Source: an uncultured Clostridia bacterium
GTDB lineage: Bacteria > Bacillota > Clostridia > TANB77 > CAG-508
Length of the DNA: 55,912 nt
Assembly: GCA_944393385.1 (NCBI GenBank)
Contig: CALYAA010000010.1
Coordinates: forward strand, 1-55,912
Direction of reading: 5' to 3'
Both the position numbers and the translations under genes were made by a program. Shown here piece by piece: positions 19,240 to 27,361 of this stretch. Positions within the stretch are counted from its first letter, which is position 1, and each line of letters starts with the position of its first letter. Below the pieces are notes generated by a model that searched no databases, had not been told where the DNA came from, and worked only from the letters and a program-made list of their open reading frames with translations.

Positions 19240-19902
19240 ATGATTATCGAGGTTCCAAGAGGCTATACTTTTGTTAAGGAGGAAAATATTATAGCATTTG
19301 AAGAAAACGGAAAACTCAAACTTTTAAGACGGCATGGTAAATTTGATGAAATTATGTATGATATAACTTATAGACAAAAAGGAAGAAATAAGTGTTACTA
19401 CTGTGGACGGGTAAATAGTGAAATTGAACCATTAAAAATAACATTAGATCACATTTATCCAAGGTCTTTAGGAGGACCTACAATACCACAAAATTTAATT
19501 CCAGCATGTAGAAAATGTAATTCAACAAAAGAAAATATGACACCAGAACAATTTAGAGCATATAGAAGAATTAAAGTGGTTGAACAAAAAGAGCTATTTC
19601 GAAGAGAATATTTTAGAACAAAATATTTTCAAGAAAGATGGGTACATATTTTACCAGATGAGTGGATAAGTCAAACACCAATTTCAGATCTGTTAATATC
19701 AATAGATTTACAAGATACTAATACAACTAAATATAAAAAGATAAAAGAATATTATACAAGATGTCAACAATTTCCAAATCCAATAATTGTTGACAACAGA
19801 GGATTTGTATTAGATGGTTTTACAATAGTTTTATATGCCAAAAACAATAGAATTAGAGAAATTCCTACTATAGTTTTAGAAAATGTTGAAGTAATATTTT
19901 AA
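19240..19902 (+). CDS. HNH endonuclease with extra C-terminal domain
   Basis: HNH nuclease domain with structural zinc: CYYC (52-55) and CRKC (90-93), the catalytic region ITLDHIYPRSLGG (Asp70-His71), then NLIPACRKCNSTKEN. The C-terminal 80 residues end in NPIIVDNRGFVLDGFTIVLY, which looks like a ParB/Srx-type fold (PIxVD..G.IlDG). ATG start with AAGGGAGG at 6 nt. Composition is unlike neighbours: it uses CGG, CGA and AGG for Arg, including two in-frame CGG codons (Arg31, Arg57), otherwise almost unseen here, suggesting mobility. The ribosome site is held in a hairpin. Could be a stand-alone homing-type nuclease or defence protein; its target is unknown. Confidence 0.8.
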   Translation: MIIEVPRGYTFVKEENIIAFEENGKLKLLRRHGKFDEIMYDITYRQKGRNKCYYCGRVNSEIEPLKITLDHIYPRSLGGPTIPQNLIPACRKCNSTKENMTPEQFRAYRRIKVVEQKELFRREYFRTKYFQERWVHILPDEWISQTPISDLLISIDLQDTNTTKYKKIKEYYTRCQQFPNPIIVDNRGFVLDGFTIVLYAKNNRIREIPTIVLENVEVIF

Positions 19903-19907
19903 TAGCA

Positions 19908-19941
19908 AATAGGGGGTGCCTATTTTAGGACACCTCCTATT
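19908..19941 (+). terminator. Terminator after the HNH gene
   Basis: AATAGG-G-GGTG-CCTA pairs with TAGG-A-CACC-T-CCTATT (19908-19941), then TTTT within the next 10 bases. Confidence 0.75.
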
Positions 19942-20042
19942 CATTTTAATAATTTTCTGTATTCCAAATAGTATATAGTGAAATATTTAAAATATTATTA
20001 TAAAATCTTATTCTTAACCATATACAAGATTTCAATAAAATT

Positions 20043-20747
20043 TTAACAATTATCATTATTTTCACAATTTATTTTATTTAAGCATTCTTGCTTAGGATCT
20101 TGAAAAGCAAGATACCAGCTCATACCATTACAATTTTGATTGATATAGTCTAATCTCTCTTGAAGAAGAGGAAAAGTACGAGGAGCAGACATTATTACGG
20201 GTTGATTTGGAAGCCAATTTGCGGGAGTAGAACTCTTAGAACAATCAGCCATTTGCAATGCTTCAACAATACGAATAATTTCCGGAATAAATCTTCCAAT
20301 ATTTAATGGATAAACTAAAATAACTCTAACAATACCTTTATCATCAATAACAAAAACATTTCTAACAGTTTCAGTAGTACTAATATCATTAGAAATCATA
20401 CCATATTTTCGAGCAATTACACCATTTCTATCTGCAACAATAGGAAAAGGCAAAATAATTCCAGTCATATTGTAAATATCACGCATCCATTCTAAATGAG
20501 AAGGATTACTATCTATACTAAGACCAAGTAATTTTGTATTCAACTTTTCAAAATAAGGATTTGCTTGTGCAAAAGCAATCATTTCAGTAGTACAAACAGG
20601 GGTAAAATCTCCAGGATGAGAAAAAAATACTAACCATTTTCCTTTATAATCATCTAAACATATAGGACCATATGTAGTTTCAGCATTAAAATCTGGAGCA
20701 TGCTGACCAATCTTTACAGTACCATTCATCAATAATTCATAATCCAT
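20043..20747 (-). CDS. Peroxiredoxin (Prx6 / archaeal AhpC type)
   Basis: Thiol peroxidase reducing H2O2 and organic peroxides. Thioredoxin fold with the peroxidatic cysteine in DFTPVCTTE (Cys52) and PFPIVADRNGVIARKYGM. The long C-terminal arm containing LPNQPVIMSAPRTF is characteristic of the Prx6 subfamily. 234 residues. The tail adds an unusual cluster of cysteines (NCNG, QECLNKINCENNDNC). ATG at 20747 preferred, with AAGGAG upstream; an in-frame ATG nine codons earlier precedes the ribosome site. It diverges from rubredoxin, a plausible electron donor, across a region with an operator-like dyad. Confidence 0.93.
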   Translation of the reverse strand: MDYELLMNGTVKIGQHAPDFNAETTYGPICLDDYKGKWLVFFSHPGDFTPVCTTEMIAFAQANPYFEKLNTKLLGLSIDSNPSHLEWMRDIYNMTGIILPFPIVADRNGVIARKYGMISNDISTTETVRNVFVIDDKGIVRVILVYPLNIGRFIPEIIRIVEALQMADCSKSSTPANWLPNQPVIMSAPRTFPLLQERLDYINQNCNGMSWYLAFQDPKQECLNKINCENNDNC

Positions 20748-20794
20748 AGAAAAACTCCTTTTTTGATATATCATATGAATAAAATAATTAAAAG

Positions 20795-20819
20795 TTACAG
20801 ATAAGATATCTTACTGTAA
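20795..20819. promoter_or_regulatory. Operator-like dyad between peroxiredoxin and rubredoxin
   Basis: TTACAG-a-TAAGAT / ATCTTA-CTGTAA: 12-bp half-sites that are exact complements apart from one unpaired A. It lies 48 nt upstream of the peroxiredoxin start and 59 nt upstream of the rubredoxin -35. It does not match the PerR or Rex consensus as I know them. Confidence 0.5.
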
Positions 20820-20877
20820 TTATCAATTTATAGAGCATTAAAAAATAGTAAAAATTAATATATTTTTTAGAAAACTC

Positions 20878-20906
20878 TTGAAATTATGTTACTTTATGGG
20901 TATAAT
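20878..20906 (+). promoter_or_regulatory. Rubredoxin promoter
   Basis: TTGAAA (20878-20883), 17 nt, TATAAT (20901-20906). Confidence 0.75.
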
Positions 20907-20982
20907 AATAATGCAATATGAATATTATAAAAACGATAAAATTAAGCAAAATCATGTAAAAAAATAATTGGAGGTGAAGAGA

Positions 20983-21120
20983 ATGAAATATAGATGTATG
21001 GCTTGTGGATATATATATGATGATAATGTAGAAGAAGTAAAATTCGAAGATTTACCAGAAGATTGGGTTTGCCCTCTTTGTGGAGTAGGAAAAGATATGT
21101 TTGAAAAGGTAGAAGAATAG
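20983..21120 (+). CDS. Rubredoxin
   Basis: Small iron protein carrying single electrons, often to peroxidases and oxygen-reducing enzymes in anaerobes. 45 residues with the two iron-binding knuckles CMACGY (Cys5, Cys8) and CPLCGVGK (Cys30, Cys33), and the aromatic/acidic pattern YIYDD and LPEDWVCP. It is shorter than the usual 52-54 because the loop between the knuckles is reduced ([10 protein letters not shown]). ATG with GGAGGTG upstream. Faces the peroxiredoxin gene and probably serves it or related oxidative-stress enzymes. Confidence 0.95.
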   Translation: MKYRCMACGYIYDDNVEEVKFEDLPEDWVCPLCGVGKDMFEKVEE

Positions 21121-21138
21121 TACTAATAGGAGGCAGTT

Positions 21139-21597
21139 ATGAATAGAGTAAAAACATTTGCAAAATACGCAATTTGGATTATATTATTTTGGATATTTTC
21201 AGATTTTTTAATTAATATGGCAATAATGACAACATATAAAAGTATAGATAGAATAGGTATAGAACCAAGTGGTGTTACTGTTTCACAAATGCAAGCAACA
21301 GCTGTAAATGGAAGAGCAAAAATATTAATCACAGATTCAAGCTTAAGTGGAAAATATATTAAACTAAATTTATATTCAGATATTGAAAATAACTTAGGAA
21401 CGCAATATATAGAAATTGGAAATATTGCCCCAGGAGAAACCAAAGAAATAGATACTTATTTTAAGATAGCACAAGTAAAAAAATATGATATTAGTATAGA
21501 AGATACAGCAGGAGAATCAACAGAAGGCTTTATGGATACAGCAATGTCAGCAATAACACTATTCATTTCTGCAATTCAATTATTATTTGTTTTATAA
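21139..21597 (+). CDS. Membrane-anchored protein with a small beta domain, unknown function
   Basis: 152 residues. N-terminal membrane helix at about 8-31 (YAIWIILFWIFSDFLINMAI). The outside domain of about 85 residues has beta-strand character (NGRAKILITDSSLSGKYIKL and GNIAPGETKEIDTYF), reminiscent of FxLYD/Ig-like folds. A C-terminal hydrophobic segment (AMSAITLFISAIQLLFVL) follows. ATG with AGGAGG, 18 nt after rubredoxin, so probably in the same transcript. No family is recognised with certainty. Confidence 0.65.
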   Translation: MNRVKTFAKYAIWIILFWIFSDFLINMAIMTTYKSIDRIGIEPSGVTVSQMQATAVNGRAKILITDSSLSGKYIKLNLYSDIENNLGTQYIEIGNIAPGETKEIDTYFKIAQVKKYDISIEDTAGESTEGFMDTAMSAITLFISAIQLLFVL

Positions 21598-21661
21598 AAA
21601 TATAAAATGAATAAATTTTTTAGTAAATCACACAACAAATTTTAAATTTTAAAGAAAATGT

Positions 21662-21688
21662 AGCACTTCAATTAGTGCTCATTTTTTT
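21662..21688 (+). terminator. Terminator upstream of ftsY
   Basis: AGCACT (21662-21667) pairs with AGTGCT (21674-21679), then a 7-T run at 21682. Confidence 0.8.
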
Positions 21689-21689
21689 G

Positions 21690-21718
21690 TTGCATTTATA
21701 TTATAAACGTGATAAAAT
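21690..21718 (+). promoter_or_regulatory. ftsY promoter
   Basis: TTGCAT (21690-21695), 17 nt, TAAAAT (21713-21718); it begins right after the terminator's T run. Confidence 0.6.
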
Positions 21719-21762
21719 AAGCACATATATTCAATAAATAAAAAAGGAGAGAAAATATAATT

Positions 21763-22668
21763 ATGGGATTTTTTGATAAATTAAAACAAGGTTTAACAAA
21801 AACAAAAGAATCAATTAATGATAAAATCAATAATGTATTTAGTAATTTTAGAAAAGTAGATGAAGAATTATTAGAGGAGCTAGAAGAAGCACTAGTAATG
21901 TCAGATATTGGAATGGAAACATCAGTAAAAATTATAGATAATTTAAGAGAAAGAGTAAAAAAAGAGAAACTTGAAGAAAGTGAACAGGTAAAAGAAGCAT
22001 TAAGAGAAGAAATTGAAAAAATTTTAGAAGCACCAGATAATAGTTTAAAATTAGACACAAAGCCATCTGTAATATTGGTAATAGGAGTAAATGGAGTTGG
22101 TAAAACAACATCAATAGGAAAAATGGCTGCAAGGCTTGCACGTGATGGAAAAAAAGTAGTAGTTGCTGCAGCAGATACATTTAGAGCGGCAGCTGTAGAA
22201 CAACTAGAAGTTTGGGCTAAAAGAGCTGGATCAGAAATAGTAAAAAGACAAGAAGGCTCAGATCCAGCATCTGTTGTATATGAAGCAATAGATATTGCAA
22301 AAAAAGAAAATGCGGATGTACTTATAATTGATACTGCAGGAAGATTACACAACAAAAAATATTTAATGGATGAATTAAATAAAATTCAAAAAGTTGTTAA
22401 TAAAGAAATGCCAGAATCATCAAAAGAAGTATTATTAGTAATAGATGCTACAACAGGACAGAATGCTATATCACAAGTAAAAGCATTTAAAGAACAAGCT
22501 GATATAACTGGAATTGTATTAACAAAATTAGATGGAACAGCAAAGGGTGGAGTAGTTGTAGGAATTGTACAAGAAAATAATATACCAGTAAAATTTATTG
22601 GTGTTGGAGAACAAATAGATGATATGGAAATATTTAATGCAAAGGATTTTGTAAAAGCAATAATTTAA
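21763..22668 (+). CDS. ftsY: Signal recognition particle receptor FtsY
   Basis: GTPase that docks SRP-bound ribosomes at the membrane. The N domain is helical (LEELEEALVMSDIGMETSVK). The G domain carries GVNGVGKTTSIGKMAARL near 108-125, DTFRAAAVEQLEVWAKR, DTAGRLHNKKYLMDEL near 191-206, TKLDGTAKGG, and ends KFIGVGEQIDDMEIFNAKDF. 301 residues with no M domain, so this is FtsY rather than Ffh. The acidic A domain is nearly absent, as in many Firmicutes. ATG with AAGGAGAG upstream. Confidence 0.97.
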   Translation: MGFFDKLKQGLTKTKESINDKINNVFSNFRKVDEELLEELEEALVMSDIGMETSVKIIDNLRERVKKEKLEESEQVKEALREEIEKILEAPDNSLKLDTKPSVILVIGVNGVGKTTSIGKMAARLARDGKKVVVAAADTFRAAAVEQLEVWAKRAGSEIVKRQEGSDPASVVYEAIDIAKKENADVLIIDTAGRLHNKKYLMDELNKIQKVVNKEMPESSKEVLLVIDATTGQNAISQVKAFKEQADITGIVLTKLDGTAKGGVVVGIVQENNIPVKFIGVGEQIDDMEIFNAKDFVKAII

Positions 22669-22752
22669 AAATTAAAAAATATAAATTTATAGAAATTCAA
22701 AAGAAAAATTTATTAAAAATTTGAAAGTCTTTTGAAAGGAATTGAAATTTTT

Positions 22753-25461
22753 ATGAAAGAAAACAATGTTTTTAACAGAATAAAAAATATATTAGTTACT
22801 GTATTTATTTTATTATATATTATTATTACTTATGTTACATTAAGAGCGGAATATTTAGAATGTGCTGAACTAGGAAATCAATATATTCAAAATTTTTGGA
22901 CAAATTTGCAATATAAATATGCAATTATGGGAATAAGTTTTATTATAATTTGTACAATAATGATTTTTACAAATAGAGGAATAAAAAAAGGACTAAAACC
23001 ATTTTTTGAAAATGATAAAAAAGAAATGCCTAAATTACCTAATAAATCTATTGTATTTATTGCATCTGTAATAGGAAGTATTATAATTTCAGAAACATTG
23101 GTTGAACAAGTACTATTATTTGCAAGTAATGTATCATTTCAAAAAGTAGATATAATATTTGGTTTAGATATATCATATTATATGTTTATAAAACCATTAA
23201 TAGAAACAATTATAAATTATATTCTAAAATTTATGATTTTGTTAAGTGGATATATTACAGCATATTATATAATTGTTTTTAATTTATTTTTTGATGGAAT
23301 TGATAGAGAAATGCTTAAAAAAAGCAAATTAATAAAAGACCTGTTAAGAAATGTGATTATTTGTGCAATTTTAATAGGTATTAATACTATATTTAGTACA
23401 CAAAATATTTTAACAGATACTTTTTTAACAATTGGAGAAGATGTTGAGCTTACAGGAGCAGGATTTATTGAATCAACAATTAAATTATGGGGATATAGCA
23501 TCTTTGCAATTGTAATTGTAATATCAGTTATAATGTCTGTTATATTTTTTGTAAAAAATAAAAACAAAAAAATTATGTACACATTGCTTACCATTCCAGG
23601 ATATTTAGTAGTTCTTTTTTTTGTAATGTTATTAACTGATGCTATTTTTATACAACCTAGTGAATTTGACAAAGAAAAAAAATATATTGAAGAAAATATT
23701 AATTCAACCAAATTAGCATATGGAATTAATGCTGTTGAAGCAAATGTAGAATATTCTAATACGATTACAGAAAATGAAATAAATGAGAGTCAAAATGTAA
23801 TAAAAAATATTCCAATAATAAGTCAAAATATGGTAAAACAAAGTCTAGAAGATTCTCAAACAGAAGCAGGGTATTATACATTTAGAAATCTTTCAACATC
23901 AATAATAAATAATCAGGGAGAACAACAAATAGCATATATAGCTCCAAGAGAAATTGCCGAACAATCAATTTCTTATAATAATAAAACATATGAATTCACA
24001 CATGGAATAGGACAAATTTTTGTTTCTGCAACAGAAACAACTGAAGATGGAAATATACAATATATACAAAAGGATATTAATGAAGAACAGAGAATTTATT
24101 ATGGACTTGAAACAAATTCAATTGTTGTAACAAATACAAAAAATAAGGATGAATATGATTATACAGATAGTGAAGGAACAGAACATACATATAACTATCA
24201 AGGAAATTCAGGTATTCAAGTAGGTTTTTTTGACAGATTAATATTAGCATTAAAAAATGGAGATATAAAATTAGCATTTTCAACATCTGTAACAGATGAA
24301 AGTAAGATTTTAACAAATAGAAATATCATAGAAAGAGCACAAACTGCACTTCCATATTTATTATATGATGAAAATCCATATACAGTAATACAAGATGGAC
24401 AAATATATTGGGTAATAGATGGTTATACTATTTCAAATAAATACCCTTATTCATCTTATTCAACTTTAGAAAATAATAATATAAAGCAAGAAATAAATTA
24501 TATAAGAAATTCTGTAAAAGTAATAATAAATGCTTATAATGGAGAAATGAAATTTTACATTACAGATGAAAATGACCCAATAATTTCTGCATATAAGAAA
24601 ATTTATCCATCAATGTTTGAAACAGAAAAAATACCAGAACAAATTAGTGAACAATTAAAATATCCAGAATTACTATATAAAGTTCAATCAGAAATGTTAA
24701 ATATATACCATAATGTTAAAGAAGATGTATTATATAGAAACAGTGATATATGGCAATTAGCAAGATATGGAAATACATCGAATAATACAACTTCTACAAT
24801 ATTAGAACCATATTATACAGTATTAAAAACTCCAGAAGGAGAAGAAGAATTTGGACTTGTTCAAATGTATACACAAAGCAATAAATCAAATATTATTGCA
24901 TATTTAGTTGGAACATGTAATGGAACAAATAATGAATTAAGAATATATAAATTTTCACCAGATAATAATATTTTAGGACCTATACAGTTAGATAATTTAA
25001 TAGAACAAGATTCAACAATTTCAGCAGAATTAGAAGAATTAAATGTTACTGGTGTAAAAATAACAAAAGAAATGAAAATAATTCCTATAAATAGTACTTT
25101 ACTTTATGTAGAAACAATATATCAAACAAGAACAAATGATGCAAATAAGCCAATGACATTAGAAAAAGTAATAGTTGCATCTGGTACAAAAGTTGCTATT
25201 GGAGATAATTTGTATAATGCAATTAACAATTTACTTTCACAATCAGCTGTAAATTTAGAGATTGATAATACTGATGATATAAATGGAATAATAGATTCTA
25301 TTATTAAAGCAAATAAGAATTTAACAGATTCAAATGATAGAAATGATTGGGAAATGATGGGCTCTGATATTAATGCTTTACAAGAATTGATTAATGAATT
25401 AGAAAAGATGATGGAAGAAGTTAAAACACAAGAAACGACTACACAAGCAACAGAAAATTAA
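22753..25461 (+). CDS. UPF0182 family membrane protein
   Basis: Large membrane protein, about 902 residues. Seven or so hydrophobic segments fill the first 300 residues (first at about 10-30, IKNILVTVFILLYIIITYVT). A long extracellular part of about 600 residues follows, ending in a low-complexity Thr/Gln tail. Family features include NIPIISQ, YVAPREI-like AYIAPREIAEQ, RTHGIG-like FTHGIGQIF, LPYLLYDENPYTVIQDGQIY and TWVIDGYTIS-like WVIDGYTISNKYPYS. Members are widespread in Firmicutes and Actinobacteria with no defined function. ATG at 22753 is taken as the start; an in-frame TTG at 22732 overlaps the AAAGGA ribosome site. Confidence 0.87.
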   Translation: MKENNVFNRIKNILVTVFILLYIIITYVTLRAEYLECAELGNQYIQNFWTNLQYKYAIMGISFIIICTIMIFTNRGIKKGLKPFFENDKKEMPKLPNKSIVFIASVIGSIIISETLVEQVLLFASNVSFQKVDIIFGLDISYYMFIKPLIETIINYILKFMILLSGYITAYYIIVFNLFFDGIDREMLKKSKLIKDLLRNVIICAILIGINTIFSTQNILTDTFLTIGEDVELTGAGFIESTIKLWGYSIFAIVIVISVIMSVIFFVKNKNKKIMYTLLTIPGYLVVLFFVMLLTDAIFIQPSEFDKEKKYIEENINSTKLAYGINAVEANVEYSNTITENEINESQNVIKNIPIISQNMVKQSLEDSQTEAGYYTFRNLSTSIINNQGEQQIAYIAPREIAEQSISYNNKTYEFTHGIGQIFVSATETTEDGNIQYIQKDINEEQRIYYGLETNSIVVTNTKNKDEYDYTDSEGTEHTYNYQGNSGIQVGFFDRLILALKNGDIKLAFSTSVTDESKILTNRNIIERAQTALPYLLYDENPYTVIQDGQIYWVIDGYTISNKYPYSSYSTLENNNIKQEINYIRNSVKVIINAYNGEMKFYITDENDPIISAYKKIYPSMFETEKIPEQISEQLKYPELLYKVQSEMLNIYHNVKEDVLYRNSDIWQLARYGNTSNNTTSTILEPYYTVLKTPEGEEEFGLVQMYTQSNKSNIIAYLVGTCNGTNNELRIYKFSPDNNILGPIQLDNLIEQDSTISAELEELNVTGVKITKEMKIIPINSTLLYVETIYQTRTNDANKPMTLEKVIVASGTKVAIGDNLYNAINNLLSQSAVNLEIDNTDDINGIIDSIIKANKNLTDSNDRNDWEMMGSDINALQELINELEKMMEEVKTQETTTQATEN

Positions 25462-25464
25462 CGA

Positions 25465-25502
25465 TTTTATAATAGGAAGTTTTTTGTATTCCTATTATAA
25501 AA
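25465..25502 (+). repeat. TAATAGGA stem-loop, member 1
   Basis: TTTTATAATAGGAA (25465-25478) is exactly complementary to TTCCTATTATAAAA (25489-25502), with a 10-nt loop. The T run is on the 5' arm and the A run on the 3' arm, so it is not a canonical plus-strand terminator. The same TAATAGGA/TCCTATTA core recurs at 33398-33439 and 38231-38276. Confidence 0.7.
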
Positions 25503-25506
25503 ATGC

Positions 25507-25535
25507 TTGAAAAAAATATAAAAATATAGTAAAAT
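25507..25535 (+). promoter_or_regulatory. pth promoter
   Basis: TTGAAA (25507-25512), 17 nt, TAAAAT (25530-25535). Confidence 0.65.
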
Positions 25536-25562
25536 AGAGTACGTGAAAGAAGAGAGAAGAAT

Positions 25563-26120
25563 ATGTATTTAATAGTAGGACTAGGAAATCCTGAAGATGA
25601 ATATAGTAAAACTAGACATAATATGGGATTTAACACAATTAATAAATTAGCCGAAAAATATAATATAGAAGTTAAACAAAAAAAATTCCAAGCTTTATTT
25701 GGCTCTGGAATAATAAATGGAGAAAAAGTAATATTATTAAAACCACAAACATATATGAATTTAAGTGGAAATAGTGTAAAAGAAGTAATCGACTTTTTCA
25801 AAATTGACTTAAAAAATTTAATCATTATTTATGATGATATGGACATAGAACCGGGAAAAATAAAAGTAAGAAAAAAAGGTAGTGCTGGTGGACATAATGG
25901 AATAAAAAGTATTATCCAACAACTTGGAACAGAAGAGTTTGGAAGGATAAGAATTGGAATTGGCAGACCAGAACATAAAGGTGATGAAATAAATTATGTA
26001 ATAGGAGCAATTCCTGAAGAGGACAATATAAAATTAAAAGAAGGTATAGAAAAAGCAAGAGATGCGGTTATAGAATTATTAAAAAATGGAATTGATAGTT
26101 CGATGAATAAATTTAATTAA
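25563..26120 (+). CDS. pth: Peptidyl-tRNA hydrolase
   Basis: Releases tRNA from peptidyl-tRNAs that drop off the ribosome; essential. Begins MYLIVGLGNPEDEYSKTRHN with the substrate-binding Asn9 and catalytic His19. LLKPQTYMNLSGNSV, the catalytic Asp region IIYDDMDIEPG and GSAGGHNGIKSI follow. 185 residues is standard. ATG start. Heads a run of translation-linked genes: RNase G, rimO. Confidence 0.97.
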   Translation: MYLIVGLGNPEDEYSKTRHNMGFNTINKLAEKYNIEVKQKKFQALFGSGIINGEKVILLKPQTYMNLSGNSVKEVIDFFKIDLKNLIIIYDDMDIEPGKIKVRKKGSAGGHNGIKSIIQQLGTEEFGRIRIGIGRPEHKGDEINYVIGAIPEEDNIKLKEGIEKARDAVIELLKNGIDSSMNKFN

Positions 26121-26146
26121 TTACAAAATGTGAGAGGAAATGCAAA

Positions 26147-27340
26147 ATGATAGATATTTTAATAAATAAGAAAGATAAAAACAAAACAATTGCAGTTGTA
26201 GAAAACGGAAAACTAATTGAAATATATGAAGATAATATTAATAGCAAACATAAAAGAAATGAAGGAAATATATATACAGGAATTATAAAAGATATTATTC
26301 CTGGAATGCAAGCTGCATTTATTGACATTGGTACAGAAAAAAATAGTTTTATACATGTAAAAGATGTAATTCCACAGATAAATGAAAAAATTGATAAAGT
26401 GGAAATAATGAAAGAACCTAAAATTAAAGATGTAGTAAAAATAAATCAAAAATTGCTTGTTCAAGTTCAAAAAGACAGTAATGATAAAAAGGGAGCAAGA
26501 ACAACAACTCATATAAAGCTAACAGGAAAATATATTATTTTATTACCACAAACAACAATTGTAACCATTTCTCAAAAAATAGAAAATGAGGTAGAAAAAG
26601 AAAGACTTTTAAAAATAGTAAAAGATAATTTGCCATCAAATATGGGATGCATTGTTAGAACATCTGCAGAAAAGCAAAAAAAAGAAAATATTATAAATGA
26701 AATTAATATTTTATACCAACAATGGAACGAAATTTATAATAATTTTAAAAAAGTAAATAAACAGCCACAATTATTATATAAAAGCCCAAGTATTGTAGAA
26801 AAGATTATTATAGATATACCAAATGAGAAAATTAATTCTATTATAGTTAATGATAAAGAAGATTATGATGAGATAAAAAAAGTACTTAATAAAAGAATTG
26901 CACAAAATATAAAATTAATTTTAGAAGAAAAAGAGGATATAGTAAAAAAATATGATTTAGAACATCAAATAGAGAAAACAGAACAAAGAAAAGTTTGGCT
27001 TAATTGTGGAGGATTTATTACAATTGATACAACAGAAGCATTAGTAGCAATAGATGTTAATTCTGGAAAATATATTGGAAAGTCAACATTAGAAGATACT
27101 ATATATAAAGTTAATTATGAAGCTACAATAGAAATTGCAAAACAATTAAGATTAAGAGATATAGGTGGAATAATTATTATAGATTATATAGATATGAAAT
27201 TAGAAGAAAACAAAGAAAAGATAGAAAGATTATTAAAAGAAACATTAAAACAAGATAGAGCAAAAACACAAGTAGAAGGATTTACAAAACTAAATTTAAT
27301 GGAATTAACAAGAAAGCATATTTGTGCACACAATAGTTAA
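26147..27340 (+). CDS. rng: Ribonuclease G/E family protein (short form)
   Basis: Endoribonuclease for rRNA/mRNA processing. N-terminal S1-like part: IYTGIIKDIIPGMQAAFIDI, with KNSFIHVKDV. The catalytic core has ALVAIDVNSGKYIG and LRDIGGIIIIDYIDMK, including the two metal-binding Asp residues. It ends at MELTRKHICAHNS, right after the conserved T-R-K region. It therefore lacks the C-terminal zinc-link CxxC and small domain of longer RNase G/E proteins; 397 residues against roughly 480. No frame disruption is visible, so the short form seems natural. ATG with GAGAGGAA upstream; 26 nt after pth. Confidence 0.88.
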   Translation: MIDILINKKDKNKTIAVVENGKLIEIYEDNINSKHKRNEGNIYTGIIKDIIPGMQAAFIDIGTEKNSFIHVKDVIPQINEKIDKVEIMKEPKIKDVVKINQKLLVQVQKDSNDKKGARTTTHIKLTGKYIILLPQTTIVTISQKIENEVEKERLLKIVKDNLPSNMGCIVRTSAEKQKKENIINEINILYQQWNEIYNNFKKVNKQPQLLYKSPSIVEKIIIDIPNEKINSIIVNDKEDYDEIKKVLNKRIAQNIKLILEEKEDIVKKYDLEHQIEKTEQRKVWLNCGGFITIDTTEALVAIDVNSGKYIGKSTLEDTIYKVNYEATIEIAKQLRLRDIGGIIIIDYIDMKLEENKEKIERLLKETLKQDRAKTQVEGFTKLNLMELTRKHICAHNS

Positions 27341-27361
27341 GAATTGAAAGGATGTAAAAGA

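Noticed and set aside
20795..20819. Calling the dyad a PerR or Rex box
   Set aside because: It does not fit TTATAATnATTATAA or TTGTGAA-type sites; left as an unknown operator candidate.
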